Shown one piece after another: positions 49,707 to 57,664 of a DNA stretch of 64,000 nt (its first letter is position 1; each line of letters begins with the position of its first letter). Below the pieces are notes generated by a model. It had not been told where the DNA came from and did not search any database. It saw nothing but the letters and a program-made list of their open reading frames with translations. The stretch comes from Gaiellasilicea sp037721555 (GTDB lineage Bacteria; Actinomycetota; Thermoleophilia; Gaiellales; Gaiellaceae), in NCBI GenBank assembly GCA_037721555.1, contig JBBJOI010000001.1:279694-343693 (forward strand). The letters are read 5' to 3'. Both the position numbers and the translations under genes were made by a program.

Positions 49707-50756
49707 TCAGGGGCTGAAGATCCAGGCGTCCGCCGTCGGCACGATCGAGTCGTCGTAGCCCCCGGCCACGAGGACCTGACCAGCTGCGGTCAGCGTGGCG
49801 GTCGCGAACGAAAACGGCCCGCCAACCGTGCCGGCGAGGACGAAACGGCCTCCTGGGCCGCCCCGTTCGACCGACTCGCCGCCGCCTGCGACCAGGACGT
49901 CGCCCGACGGCAGGCGAACGGCCGCATCGGGCAGTTTGAAGCGCGGCTCGCGAAGAGCCGGCGCTGCCCGGAACCGCCTCGTCGGCGGGCTCCAGACCTC
50001 GGTCGACCGGTAGCGGCCCCGGAAGTCGCGTGCATCCGAGCCGCCGAGAACGAGTACGCGGCCGTCGCGGAGGGTCACGGCCGCGTGCTTGTGCCGGGAC
50101 GCGCGCAGCAAGCCTGCCGGCGCGAAGAGCCCTGACCTCGGGTCGTAGATCTCGGCGCTGCGGAGCACGTCGTCGCCCTCCGAGCCGCCGACGACGAGGA
50201 CCCGGCCGTCGCGGAGGAGCGACGCCGTGTGGGCGTTCCGTGCGCGTCGGAGGCTTCCGGTTGGAGCGAAACGCCTCGTCGCGGGCTCGTAGAGCTCCGC
50301 ACTCGCAAGCGTGCGGCTGCCGTCGCTTCCGCCCACCACCAGGATGCGCCCGTCGCGCAGGCGGGTGGCCGTGAAGCCTCCGCGTGCCGAACTCATCGGT
50401 GCGACCGAGACGATGCGGCCCGCAACGAACCGCTCGACGGCAGCGGTCGGCGTCCCGCCGCTGAAGCCGCCGAGCAGAAGGACTGAACCGTCGCGGAGCG
50501 CAACGGCGGCATGCCCGACGCGCGGCCGGCCGAGCTTCGGGCCGCGCACGGAGCGCCGCCTGGCGAGGTCGTACAGCTCGGTCGTGGCCGTGGCAGTCTC
50601 GCAGCCGGGGTCGTTGCAGCCGCCCGCCACGAGCACGCGTCCGTCAGGGAGCGCCGTGGCGGTGTGGGCGGCCCGCGGAGTCCGCAGGTCGGCGACCGAA
50701 TCGAGACCGCCGCCGCCGAGGGCGGCGAGCGCGAGGAGGAGGGCTAAGGCACGCAC
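49707..50756 (-). CDS. secreted Kelch-repeat (galactose-oxidase-like beta-propeller) protein
   Basis: 349 residues: an N-terminal signal peptide (RALALLLALAALGGGG) followed by about six Kelch blades, each with the pattern L-x-DGRVLVVGG ... AELYDP (for example TATALPDGRVLVAGGCND, AAVALRDGSVLLLGGFSG, ATRLRDGRILVVGGSDG, ASLLRDGRVLVVGGSEG, AVTLRDGRVLVLGGSDA). It is a beta-propeller exposed outside the cell; no catalytic domain is attached. Function unknown. Confidence 0.88.
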   Translation of the reverse strand: MRALALLLALAALGGGGLDSVADLRTPRAAHTATALPDGRVLVAGGCNDPGCETATATTELYDLARRRSVRGPKLGRPRVGHAAVALRDGSVLLLGGFSGGTPTAAVERFVAGRIVSVAPMSSARGGFTATRLRDGRILVVGGSDGSRTLASAELYEPATRRFAPTGSLRRARNAHTASLLRDGRVLVVGGSEGDDVLRSAEIYDPRSGLFAPAGLLRASRHKHAAVTLRDGRVLVLGGSDARDFRGRYRSTEVWSPPTRRFRAAPALREPRFKLPDAAVRLPSGDVLVAGGGESVERGGPGGRFVLAGTVGGPFSFATATLTAAGQVLVAGGYDDSIVPTADAWIFSP

Positions 50757-50854
50757 GCGATCTGTCTACACCCGCGACGCCGACGAGGTTCCCGTTACGA
50801 GCCCTCCAGCGGTTCGGCTGAGATGTGGGCAGCGGTGCGTGCCCGCGATGATCC

Positions 50855-51250
50855 TCACGTGCCTGGGCTCAGCACCTCGAGGCCTGCCGCACCAGCGGCT
50901 TCGGCGAGGCGGCGGTCATAGACCAGAATCTCCCTCGCTCCGATCCGGAGCGCGCTGACGAGATGAATCGCGTCCAGCGCCCGCACATGTGAGGAGGTGT
51001 ACGACGCGGCTTCGTCGAGCAAATCACGCGTCGCGTCCACGAGCATGCTCTCGTCGAACCGAGCACGGGCGCGACGCGCACCGGCTGGCCCCGGCTCGGC
51101 GATCCTCACAGCGCGAAGCACCTCGACGACGGCGATCACGGATGTCGCCAAGCTCGCGGTGCGACGCGCGAGGAGCGCCGAGAGCGCGGCCGTCTCGGGC
51201 TCGCGCACGAGGAGCTTCACGAGCGCCGATGCATCGGCGTAGAGGGGTAG
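50855..51250 (-). pseudogene. PIN-domain (VapC-like) toxin with a one-base shift at its start
   Basis: The protein has PIN features: YADASALVKLLVREPE with the first catalytic Asp, SVIAVVEVLRAVR, DEAASYTSSHVRALDAIHLVSAL with the second and third acids, and ILVYDRRLAEAAGAAGLEVL. The first Asp lies upstream of the first ATG/GTG/TTG in frame (51220), so the intact toxin has no normal start. If one C were added to the CCCC run near 51243-51247, a CTG overlapping the antitoxin stop (CTGA) would open TYPLYADASALVKLL. Hence either a real frameshift inactivating the toxin or a homopolymer miscall. Confidence 0.7.
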
Positions 51251-51251
51251 G

Positions 51252-51527
51252 TCAGTCGCCGCGACCCTCCGCGAGTGCCTCGCTGGCCGACATCGGCCCG
51301 GTCTGGATCCCGGGCTCGGGCAGGGGGTACGTCATGGGGCGAAGCGCGGGTCGCACCTTCCCCTCCGCGATCAGCTGCGAGAGCCGATCCTCGGGATACG
51401 GGACGATCACCGCGACCGGCTCGCCGTCATGTGTGACCGCGATCGACTCGCCGTTACGAACGCGACGAATCGTCTGGGTGAGCGTGTCGCGAAGCTCGCG
51501 GATCCCCATGCGCACCACTGTGGCCAC
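51252..51527 (-). CDS. Phd/YefM-type antitoxin
   Basis: 91 residues. The N-terminal DNA-binding fold contains VRMGIRELRDTLTQTIRRVR, then NGESIAVTHDGEPVAVIVPY, the Phd/YefM pattern. The C-terminal part (SQLIAEGKVRPALRPMTY) would contact the toxin. It directly precedes the PIN toxin gene on the same strand, forming a VapBC-like module between recG and the Kelch gene. Confidence 0.88.
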   Translation of the reverse strand: MATVVRMGIRELRDTLTQTIRRVRNGESIAVTHDGEPVAVIVPYPEDRLSQLIAEGKVRPALRPMTYPLPEPGIQTGPMSASEALAEGRGD

Positions 51528-51568
51528 ATGCTACCACATCTCTTGCTGCCGACGCGTTCGCGCCGGAT

Positions 51569-53638
51569 CTAGGAGTCGCCGAGATGCTCGGAGTCACCGA
51601 GGAGGCCGTCCACCTCGGCCGCCATCGTGTCGGGCGCCAGCGACCGCGCCACGTCGCGGGCCTGCTCGAGCAGCTCGCGATCGTGAGTGATCCGCGCGAA
51701 GCGTAGGTCGGAGAGTCCGGATTGGCGGGCGCCGAGCAGCTGCCCGCCGCCCCTGATCTCGAGGTCGCGCTCTGCGAGCTCGAAGCCGTCGGTCGTCGCG
51801 ACCATCGCCTCGAGACGCTCCCGCGCGGGCTCGGTGAGCTCGTCTTTCGAGCGGGTGACGAGGAGGCAGTACGACTGCTCGGAGCCGCGCCCGACGCGGC
51901 CGCGCAGCTGGTGCAGCTGGGCCAGGCCGAACCTGTCGGCCTCCTGGACGATCATGATCGTCGCGTTCGGGACGTCGACGCCGACCTCGATCACCGTCGT
52001 CGCGACGAGCACGTCGAGGTCGCGCGCGTTGAAGCGAGCCATCAGCTCCCGGCGCTCGTGCGGTCTCAGACGGCCGTGCATGCAGCCGACGCTGAACCCC
52101 TTCAGCTCGCCTAGCCGCAGCCGCTCCGCCTCCTGCTCGGCTGCACGCGCGAGACTTGTGGCCGACTCCTCGATCAGCGGGCACACGACGTACGCCTGCC
52201 GCCCCTCCGTGAGGTGCGTGCGCAACCGCGTGTACGCCTCCGAGCTCCGCTCGTCCGTCACCCACGCGGTCACGATCGGCTTGCGCGACGCCGGCGGCTT
52301 CGCGATCTCGGAGACGGAGAGGTCGCCGTAGACGGTGAGGGCAAGCGTGCGAGGGATCGGGGTCGCTGTCATGTGCAACACGTGGGGACTGCGACCCTCC
52401 GCGAGCGCGGAGCGCTGCTCGACGCCGAAGCGGTGCTGCTCGTCGACGACGGCGACTGCGAGATCGCGAAAGGCGACACCCTCCTGGATCAGCGCATGCG
52501 TTCCGACAACGACATCGGCACCGGCGTCGGAGCGAACCGAGCCGGTCAGGAGGGCGCAGCTGACACCGAGCTGCGTGCAGATCGGCTCGACGGTGAGGAA
52601 GTGCTGCTCCGCAAGCGTCTCGGTCGGTGCCATCAGCGCGCCCTGGCGACCCGCTTCGGCCGCCCGTAGGAGCGCGTAGAGCGCCACCACGGTCTTCCCC
52701 GAGCCGACGTCGCCCTGCAGGAGCCGCTGCATCGGTGTCGAGCGGGCCAGATCCGCGTCGAGCTCCCGGATCGCCTGCTCCTGATGCTCCGTCAGCCTGA
52801 ACGGGAGCGCATCGCGGTATCGCTCGATCAGCTCTCCCGGCTCCGGCAGCGGAGCGGCGACCGCCGTCTCCCGTTCGGACGCCTGCTTCGCGAGTGCGAG
52901 CTGGAGCGTCAGCAACTCGTCGAAGGCGAGCCGGCGGCGCCCTTCCTCGGCCTCCTCGAGCGAGCGCGGTTGATGCACCGCACGGTAGGCATCGCCCCTG
53001 GGCGGCAGCCCGCGGCCGACCTTCAGCGTGACCGGCAACGGGTCGTGACAGCCACACACGAGGGCGAGCGCGTGCGCTGCGAGCTCACGCAGCTTTGCCG
53101 TCGAGACGTCTTCGCTCGCGGGATAGACGGCGGCAAAATCGGAGGTCGCCGAGCCGCCGTTCAGGTCGAACGAGCGAACCGCGAAGCCATAACGGTTCGG
53201 CGCGCCTCGCAGTCGAACCCTGATTCCGGGCCGGAGCTTCTCCTGCAACCACGGCTGGTTGAACCACGTCGCAGCGATCTGACCGCTCCCGTCGCTCACC
53301 TGGGCGGTGAGGATCTGCAGGCGTCCGCGTCCGCGGCGGAGCGATGCACGCAGCACCTCCCCCTCGATCAACACCTCCTCGTCTGCCACCGAGCCGACGA
53401 GCAGGAGCTCAGAGATGCGCTTCCGCGGGGCGGGGTCCTCGTACCGGCGCGGCCGGTACCCCAGCAGGTCGCCGACGCGTTCCAGCCCGAGCTTCGCAAG
53501 CCGCTTCTCGAGCGTCGGGCCGACCCCCGCCAACGACCGAACTGGAGCCTCGAGCAGCTCGGGTCGGAAGCGGCCGCGCGTCGGCGGCCAGCGCCCGGGC
53601 GGGTCCAGAGCGGCGAAACCGGTCGGTGCCCGGCTCAT
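51569..53638 (-). CDS. recG: ATP-dependent DNA helicase RecG
   Basis: Remodels stalled forks and Holliday junctions. The N-terminal wedge/OB domain includes VRSLAGVGPTLEKRLAKLGLERVGDLL (in parts) and TWFNQPWLQEKLRPG. SF2 motifs: LQGDVGSGKTVVALYALL (I), APTETLAEQHF (Ia), VVDEQHRFGVEQR (II), MTATPIPRTLAL (III), ATTVIEVGVDVPNA (V), QLHQLRGRVGRGSEQSYCLL (VI). The C-terminal GFELAERDLEIRGGGQLLGARQSG (RecG/Mfd-type TRG motif) is complete. 689 residues. Confidence 0.97.
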   Translation of the reverse strand: MSRAPTGFAALDPPGRWPPTRGRFRPELLEAPVRSLAGVGPTLEKRLAKLGLERVGDLLGYRPRRYEDPAPRKRISELLLVGSVADEEVLIEGEVLRASLRRGRGRLQILTAQVSDGSGQIAATWFNQPWLQEKLRPGIRVRLRGAPNRYGFAVRSFDLNGGSATSDFAAVYPASEDVSTAKLRELAAHALALVCGCHDPLPVTLKVGRGLPPRGDAYRAVHQPRSLEEAEEGRRRLAFDELLTLQLALAKQASERETAVAAPLPEPGELIERYRDALPFRLTEHQEQAIRELDADLARSTPMQRLLQGDVGSGKTVVALYALLRAAEAGRQGALMAPTETLAEQHFLTVEPICTQLGVSCALLTGSVRSDAGADVVVGTHALIQEGVAFRDLAVAVVDEQHRFGVEQRSALAEGRSPHVLHMTATPIPRTLALTVYGDLSVSEIAKPPASRKPIVTAWVTDERSSEAYTRLRTHLTEGRQAYVVCPLIEESATSLARAAEQEAERLRLGELKGFSVGCMHGRLRPHERRELMARFNARDLDVLVATTVIEVGVDVPNATIMIVQEADRFGLAQLHQLRGRVGRGSEQSYCLLVTRSKDELTEPARERLEAMVATTDGFELAERDLEIRGGGQLLGARQSGLSDLRFARITHDRELLEQARDVARSLAPDTMAAEVDGLLGDSEHLGDS

Positions 53639-53655
53639 ACGCCCGAGTATGGCAG

Positions 53656-54522
53656 CTAGACCGGCGAGTCCTGGAACCAGTAGAAGCCGACCGTGCCAGG
53701 CCCGGCGTGTGTCCCCACAACCGCGCCGAGGGTCGTCATGAGCTCGATCTCGGCGGCCGGCCGGGTCGCACGCACCAGCTCCTGCAGCCGCTCGACCGTC
53801 TCGGGGGCGTCCGCATGCGCGAAGCCGACGTGGAGGCCCGGTGCGTCGGTCGTCGCAGCCTCGAACCGCTTCCGGAACTCCTCGAGCGCCTTCTGGCGGC
53901 CGCGAGCGCGTGTGAGCGGAACCACCTCCCCGCCCTTGATCGTCAGGATCGGCTTCACGTTCAGCAGGCTGCCGGCGAGCGCGCGGGCGCGGCCGATGCG
54001 ACCGCCCTTCGCCAGGAACTCGAGCGTGTCGACCGTGAACAGGAGCCCGCCGGAGCGCAGGTGCCGCTCGGCCAGCGCCTCGATCTCCTCGTCGCTCGTG
54101 CCCCGCTCGAGCAGCCGCTCGATGCCGAGCGCGAGCACCGAGATGCCGACGGAGACGGACTGCGTGTCGACGAGCCGCACCCGGTCTCCGCCTGCTTCGC
54201 CCGCCGCGAGCGACGCACTCGCGTGGGTGCCCGAGAGCCTCGAGGAGATGTGCAGCGAGTAGATGCGCTCGTAGTCGGCCAGCTCCTCGTAGGTGGACAG
54301 GAAGTCCTGCGGGGTCGGCTGCGAGGTCGTCGGCAGGGACGGTGCGCTGCGCAGGCGTGCGTAGAAGTCGTGCGGCGACAACTCCTCGTAGTCGCGGAAG
54401 CTCTCTTCGCCGAAGCGGACATAGAGGGGGACGACACGCATGTTCGGGTGACGCTGCTGCGCCTCCGGGAAGTCGGCCGTCGAGTCCAGCACGATCGCGG
54501 TGTTGTCCGTCGTCAACCTCAT
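53656..54522 (-). CDS. DegV family fatty-acid-binding protein (FakB)
   Basis: 288 residues: AIVLDSTADFPEAQQRHPNM, VVPLYVRFGEESFRDYEELS, SLPTTSQPTPQDFLSTYEEL (TSQPT/PS lipid-head contact), IYSLHISSRLSGTHASASLA (the conserved Ser-x-Leu-Ser-Gly-Thr), and VDTLEFLAKGGRIGRARALAG. DegV/FakB proteins hold a fatty acid that FakA phosphorylates to acyl-phosphate. It is separated from fakA by only a receiver-domain gene. Confidence 0.92.
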   Translation of the reverse strand: MRLTTDNTAIVLDSTADFPEAQQRHPNMRVVPLYVRFGEESFRDYEELSPHDFYARLRSAPSLPTTSQPTPQDFLSTYEELADYERIYSLHISSRLSGTHASASLAAGEAGGDRVRLVDTQSVSVGISVLALGIERLLERGTSDEEIEALAERHLRSGGLLFTVDTLEFLAKGGRIGRARALAGSLLNVKPILTIKGGEVVPLTRARGRQKALEEFRKRFEAATTDAPGLHVGFAHADAPETVERLQELVRATRPAAEIELMTTLGAVVGTHAGPGTVGFYWFQDSPV

Positions 54523-54526
54523 CGGC

Positions 54527-54931
54527 TCAACCCTCCCGGTCCCTCACCGCGCTGACGCCCGCAGCGCGGATCGCCCCCACGATCGCGTCGAGCTCGTCGT
54601 CCTTGCGCAGGCACTCGGTGGCACCGGCAGCGCGCAGCGCTTCCTGCTCCCGCGCGCTCGCGGAGGCGGTCAGGCAGACGACGGCGATCTGCGGAAAAGC
54701 CTCTCGCACCGCGGTCGTCGCCTCCACTCCATCCATGCCGGGGAGCCGGAAGTCCATCACGACGACATCGGGTGCGTGCTCGCGGCAGGCCCCGACGGCC
54801 GCCGTGCCCTCGGAGACCGCGCCGACCACGTCGATCCCCGTCTGCAGGCCGAGCAGGAGCTCGAGCGCCTGCCGGAAGACGTCGTTGTCCTCGACGAGCA
54901 GGACCCGCAGGGGCGTGATCTGAGCTTCCAC
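54527..54931 (-). CDS. single-domain response regulator (receiver)
   Basis: 134 residues, a CheY-like receiver: LLVEDNDVFRQALELLL (acidic pair), VVVMDFRLPGMDGVEATTAV (phosphorylated Asp near residue 60), VVCLTASASAREQ (Thr/Ser switch) and CLRKDDELDAIV (conserved Lys). No output domain follows; NarL-type receivers of this subtype usually carry an HTH. It lies in tight order between fakB and fakA on the same strand, suggesting it interacts with or regulates them. No histidine kinase is nearby. Confidence 0.9.
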   Translation of the reverse strand: MEAQITPLRVLLVEDNDVFRQALELLLGLQTGIDVVGAVSEGTAAVGACREHAPDVVVMDFRLPGMDGVEATTAVREAFPQIAVVCLTASASAREQEALRAAGATECLRKDDELDAIVGAIRAAGVSAVRDREG

Positions 54932-54955
54932 CCCGGCACCTTACGAACTGGCACC

Positions 54956-56557
54956 CTATTCCGCGGCAAGAAGCAGCGGATAGTGCGGCTGGCCGCCCGG
55001 ATGGACGTCGAGCTCGACGCCTGGGTGCCGCTCCTCGATCCCGCGCAGAACACCCTCCAGCTGCGGCTCGTCAGCCCCCGTGAGGATCGTCAGGACGGCC
55101 TGCCCGTTCGAGAGCAGGCGATCGACGACTGCTTGCGCGACCTCCTCGAAGTCGGCCGACGAGGCGACTGCCTCGCCCTCCGCGATTCCGAGGTAGGCGC
55201 CTTTGTGCACCGCGACGCCGTCGAGCTCGACGTCGCGCGAGGCGATGGTCACTTCTCCTGTGGCGACCTGCTCCAACGCCTCGGACATCGCCGCCTCGTT
55301 CTCCACCGCCGAGAGCGAGGGGAGGTAACGCACCATGGCAGCGAGCCCCGCCTGCACCGACCGCGAGGGGATCACGCGCGCCGGCTTCGTGGCGAGCCCA
55401 ACCGCCTGCTGAGCGGACAGGATCACGTTCGGGTTGTTCGGGAGGACGAGCACCTCAGTGGCCGGGGTCGCCTCGATCGCAGCGAGGATGTCGGACGTCG
55501 AGGGGTTCATCGTCTGGCCGCCCTCGATCACGCGGGCTGCCCCGTAGCTCTCGAAGAGCCGCCGATTTCCGGCACCGGGTACGACGGCGACTACGCCGGT
55601 CTCGAGCGTGAGCTCCGGGTCCGGAACGACGCCGAGGAGACGCTCCTCCCGCTCCTCCGTCTGCTTGTGCATGTTCGCGATCTCGACGCCCTCGATCGTG
55701 CCGACCGCCGTCGCGAGCCCGAGCGCTGCCCCCGGCGCGTCGGTGTGGAGGTGCACCTTCAGCGCGCGGTCATCCCCGACCACGAGCAGCGAGTCACCCA
55801 GCAGATCGAGCTCGGCCTCGAGTGAGGCAGCGTCGAGGTTGTCTCCTTCGACGACGAAGACGGTGCAGTAGCGGAACTCCGAGAGCTCCAGGTGGATCGC
55901 GTCGAGACCCGCCTCGTGCGCGTCCTCCTTTGGCGTCTCGGGAATCGGTTCTCCGGAGAGAGCGGCCGAGATGCCGCGCACGATCTCGAGCAGACCGGCG
56001 CCACCGGCGTCGACGACGCCGGCCTCGCGGAGCACCGCAAGCTGGTCGGGCGTCCGCGCGAGCGCAGCCTCGCCTCGCGCCACGAGGGCCCGGAACAGCT
56101 CGATGGGTGCGAGGCGGGCGTGCCGCGCGTCCTCGGCCTCCTCGGCGAGCTCGCGGATCACGGTCAGCATCGTCCCTTCGACGGGACGCCGCACGGCGCG
56201 GTAGGCAGCGTCGCTCGCGCCGCGGAACGCGCGCCGAATCCGCCGCGCATCGAGCGGGCCGCCCTCGCCCAGCACCTCGGCGGCACCGCGCAGGATCTGG
56301 GAGAAGATGACCCCGGAGTTACCGCGCGCGCCCATGAGGGCTGCGCGGGTCAGCTCCTTCGCGACAGCCGCCCGATCGCGAGCAGACGAGGCCTCGAGGG
56401 CCTCCACGATCGCGCGTGCCGTCAACGTCAGGTTGGTTCCGGTGTCGCCGTCCGGCACCGGGTAGACGTTGAGGTCGTCGATCCGGCGCCGGCTCGCCTC
56501 GAGCGTCTGCAGCGCCCCGCGCGCCAACTCCCGCACCCGGCTCAGCTCGCTCAGCAT
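54956..56557 (-). CDS. fakA: DAK2-domain fatty acid kinase subunit FakA (YloV-like)
   Basis: 533 residues. The N-terminal DhaL/DAK2 kinase domain has RIDDLNVYPVPDGDTGTNL (ATP/Mg site near 26-44), LMGARGNSGVIFSQILRG, and DAGGAGLLEIVRGI. The middle and C-terminal DegV-like part contains VHLHTDAPGAALGLA, VAVVPGAGNRRLFESYGAA and VLVLPNNPNVILSAQQAVG. This is the FakA architecture, which phosphorylates FakB-bound fatty acids. I use ATG 56557 (LSELSRVRELARGAL); the open frame beyond it is low-conservation and holds a repeat element. Confidence 0.92.
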   Translation of the reverse strand: MLSELSRVRELARGALQTLEASRRRIDDLNVYPVPDGDTGTNLTLTARAIVEALEASSARDRAAVAKELTRAALMGARGNSGVIFSQILRGAAEVLGEGGPLDARRIRRAFRGASDAAYRAVRRPVEGTMLTVIRELAEEAEDARHARLAPIELFRALVARGEAALARTPDQLAVLREAGVVDAGGAGLLEIVRGISAALSGEPIPETPKEDAHEAGLDAIHLELSEFRYCTVFVVEGDNLDAASLEAELDLLGDSLLVVGDDRALKVHLHTDAPGAALGLATAVGTIEGVEIANMHKQTEEREERLLGVVPDPELTLETGVVAVVPGAGNRRLFESYGAARVIEGGQTMNPSTSDILAAIEATPATEVLVLPNNPNVILSAQQAVGLATKPARVIPSRSVQAGLAAMVRYLPSLSAVENEAAMSEALEQVATGEVTIASRDVELDGVAVHKGAYLGIAEGEAVASSADFEEVAQAVVDRLLSNGQAVLTILTGADEPQLEGVLRGIEERHPGVELDVHPGGQPHYPLLLAAE

Positions 56558-56695
56558 TGAGGAACCCACCGCTCTCTCACCGACCCTTCGCTCTGCCGTC
56601 GCGGCGCTACGGGCTGCGAAGCCGGTCGCGGGCCCAAGTCGGGCACCGTCCGCGACGCGACGGACGACCGGCTGTCGCTCCGACACGAGAGCATC

Positions 56696-56772
56696 AGAAC
56701 CCGAATCCGAATGACGCTTCGTCGGCAGGCGGCCGTCCCAACGGCACAAGGCTTCAGTGTGATTCGGTCTCT
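56696..56772. repeat. dispersed hairpin element, copy C (short form)
   Basis: About 75 nt beginning AGAACCCGAATC and ending GATTCGGTCTCT, with the 7-bp perfect arms CCGAATC (56701-56707) / GATTCGG (56761-56767). Contains ATGACGCTTCGTCGGC and its partner ACGGCACAAGGCTTCA, shared with copies B and D; the central hairpin is missing. It lies between fakA and asp23 and touches the asp23 stop codon. Confidence 0.75.
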
Positions 56773-57128
56773 CAAGCCGATCTCCGGACGTCTTCGATGT
56801 GCACCTCGACGGCCGCGACTCTCAACCCCGTGAGGCGTTCGACCTCGTAGGCGACGCGTGACCGCACGGTCGACGCCACCTGGGCGAGGTTGAGCCCGTA
56901 CTCGACGACGACGTGGAGGTCGAGCGCGATCGCGTCGTCGCCGCGGGCGGAGACCTCGATCCCCTGGGTGAGCCGGTCGCGGGTCAGGAGTCGCTTGAGT
57001 CCCGTGCTCGCCATGCCGACGATGCCGTAGCACTCGGCCGCCGTGTGTCCGACGATCTGCGCGATCGCGTCGCTCGCGATCGTGATCCGACCGAGCTCGG
57101 AGCTGCCGGTGATGTGCCCGCGATCCAC
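56772..57128 (-). CDS. Asp23/Gls24 family envelope-stress protein
   Basis: 118 residues from a GTG at 57128: GRITIASDAIAQIVGHTAAE CYGIVGMAS is the family start, then DDAIALDLHVVVEYGLNLAQ and VRSRVAYEVERLTGLRVAAV with VEVHIEDVR at the end. Asp23 proteins form membrane-proximal polymers under alkaline or envelope stress. It precedes fakA as in many Gram-positives (asp23-fakA). Confidence 0.93.
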   Translation of the reverse strand: MDRGHITGSSELGRITIASDAIAQIVGHTAAECYGIVGMASTGLKRLLTRDRLTQGIEVSARGDDAIALDLHVVVEYGLNLAQVASTVRSRVAYEVERLTGLRVAAVEVHIEDVRRSA

Positions 57129-57197
57129 GACGTCGAGCTTAGACGGTAGGTGCGGGCGCCAGGTTGCGACGACCGGCGCGAACGGCCGGCTCCGCCG

Positions 57198-57389
57198 TCA
57201 GACCGCTTTGGTGACCTTGCCGGCCTTGAGGCAGCGGGTGCAGACGTAGGCGCGTCGCGCGACCCCGTTCAGGAGCACGCGCACCTTCTGCAGGTTCGGG
57301 TTGAAACGGCGCCGCGTCGCGACCATCGAGTGGCTACGGTTGTTCCCGAACGACGGCTTCTTGCCGCAGACTGAGCAGACCTTGGACAC
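57198..57389 (-). CDS. rpmB: 50S ribosomal protein L28
   Basis: 63 residues from a GTG: SKVCSVCGKKPSFGNNRSHS, TRRRFNPNLQKVRVLLNG and RRAYVCTRCLKAGKVTKA. Cysteine pairs CSVC and CTRC mark the zinc-binding form. It is leftward with asp23 and fakA, the conserved order. Confidence 0.96.
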   Translation of the reverse strand: MSKVCSVCGKKPSFGNNRSHSMVATRRRFNPNLQKVRVLLNGVARRAYVCTRCLKAGKVTKAV

Positions 57390-57416
57390 GGCCGGGGATG
57401 GTAGCCGAAACGGCCT

Positions 57417-57580
57417 AGAACCCGATTCAGAATCACGCTTCGTCGCCGGGGCGGGCTGGCGAGTGCGATGCGAGGACGCAGGGAGCGCCCAGACGAGACA
57501 TCTGGGCGCGGCCGAGACGCCGCAGCGTGCCGCCCAGGCCGTTCCGGCGACAAGACGGCTTCACTTTTGATCCGGGTTCT
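57417..57580. repeat. dispersed hairpin element, copy D
   Basis: 164 nt bounded by AGAACCCGATTC (57417-57428) and GATCCGGGTTCT (57569-57580), an 11-of-12 inverted repeat. It has the same internal marks as copy A (GAGGACGCAGGGAGCG, GAGACATCTGG). The central hairpin is GCGCCCAGA (57485-57493) / TCTGGGCGC (57501-57509) around GAGAC; relative to copy A the T-A pair is replaced by C-G on both sides. It lies upstream of rpmB and downstream of ribH. Confidence 0.8.
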
Positions 57581-57655
57581 TGGAACGACCGAGGACGCCG
57601 CGATCGCGCCGCACAGCGCTCCCGACGGCTCGAGGCTCTTCGTTAGAAACGAATT
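57581..57655. repeat. dispersed hairpin element, partial copy E abutting copy D
   Basis: Right-hand arm only: GACGCCGCGATCGCGCCGCA followed by CAGCGCTCCCGACGGCTCGA and GGCTCTTCGTTAGAAACG, homologous to the right arms of copies A and B (GCCGCGATCGTGCCGCACAG in B). It begins where copy D ends, so one element may have inserted next to or into another. It ends 10 bp before the ribH stop. Confidence 0.6.
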
Positions 57656-57664
57656 CCTAGGTTC

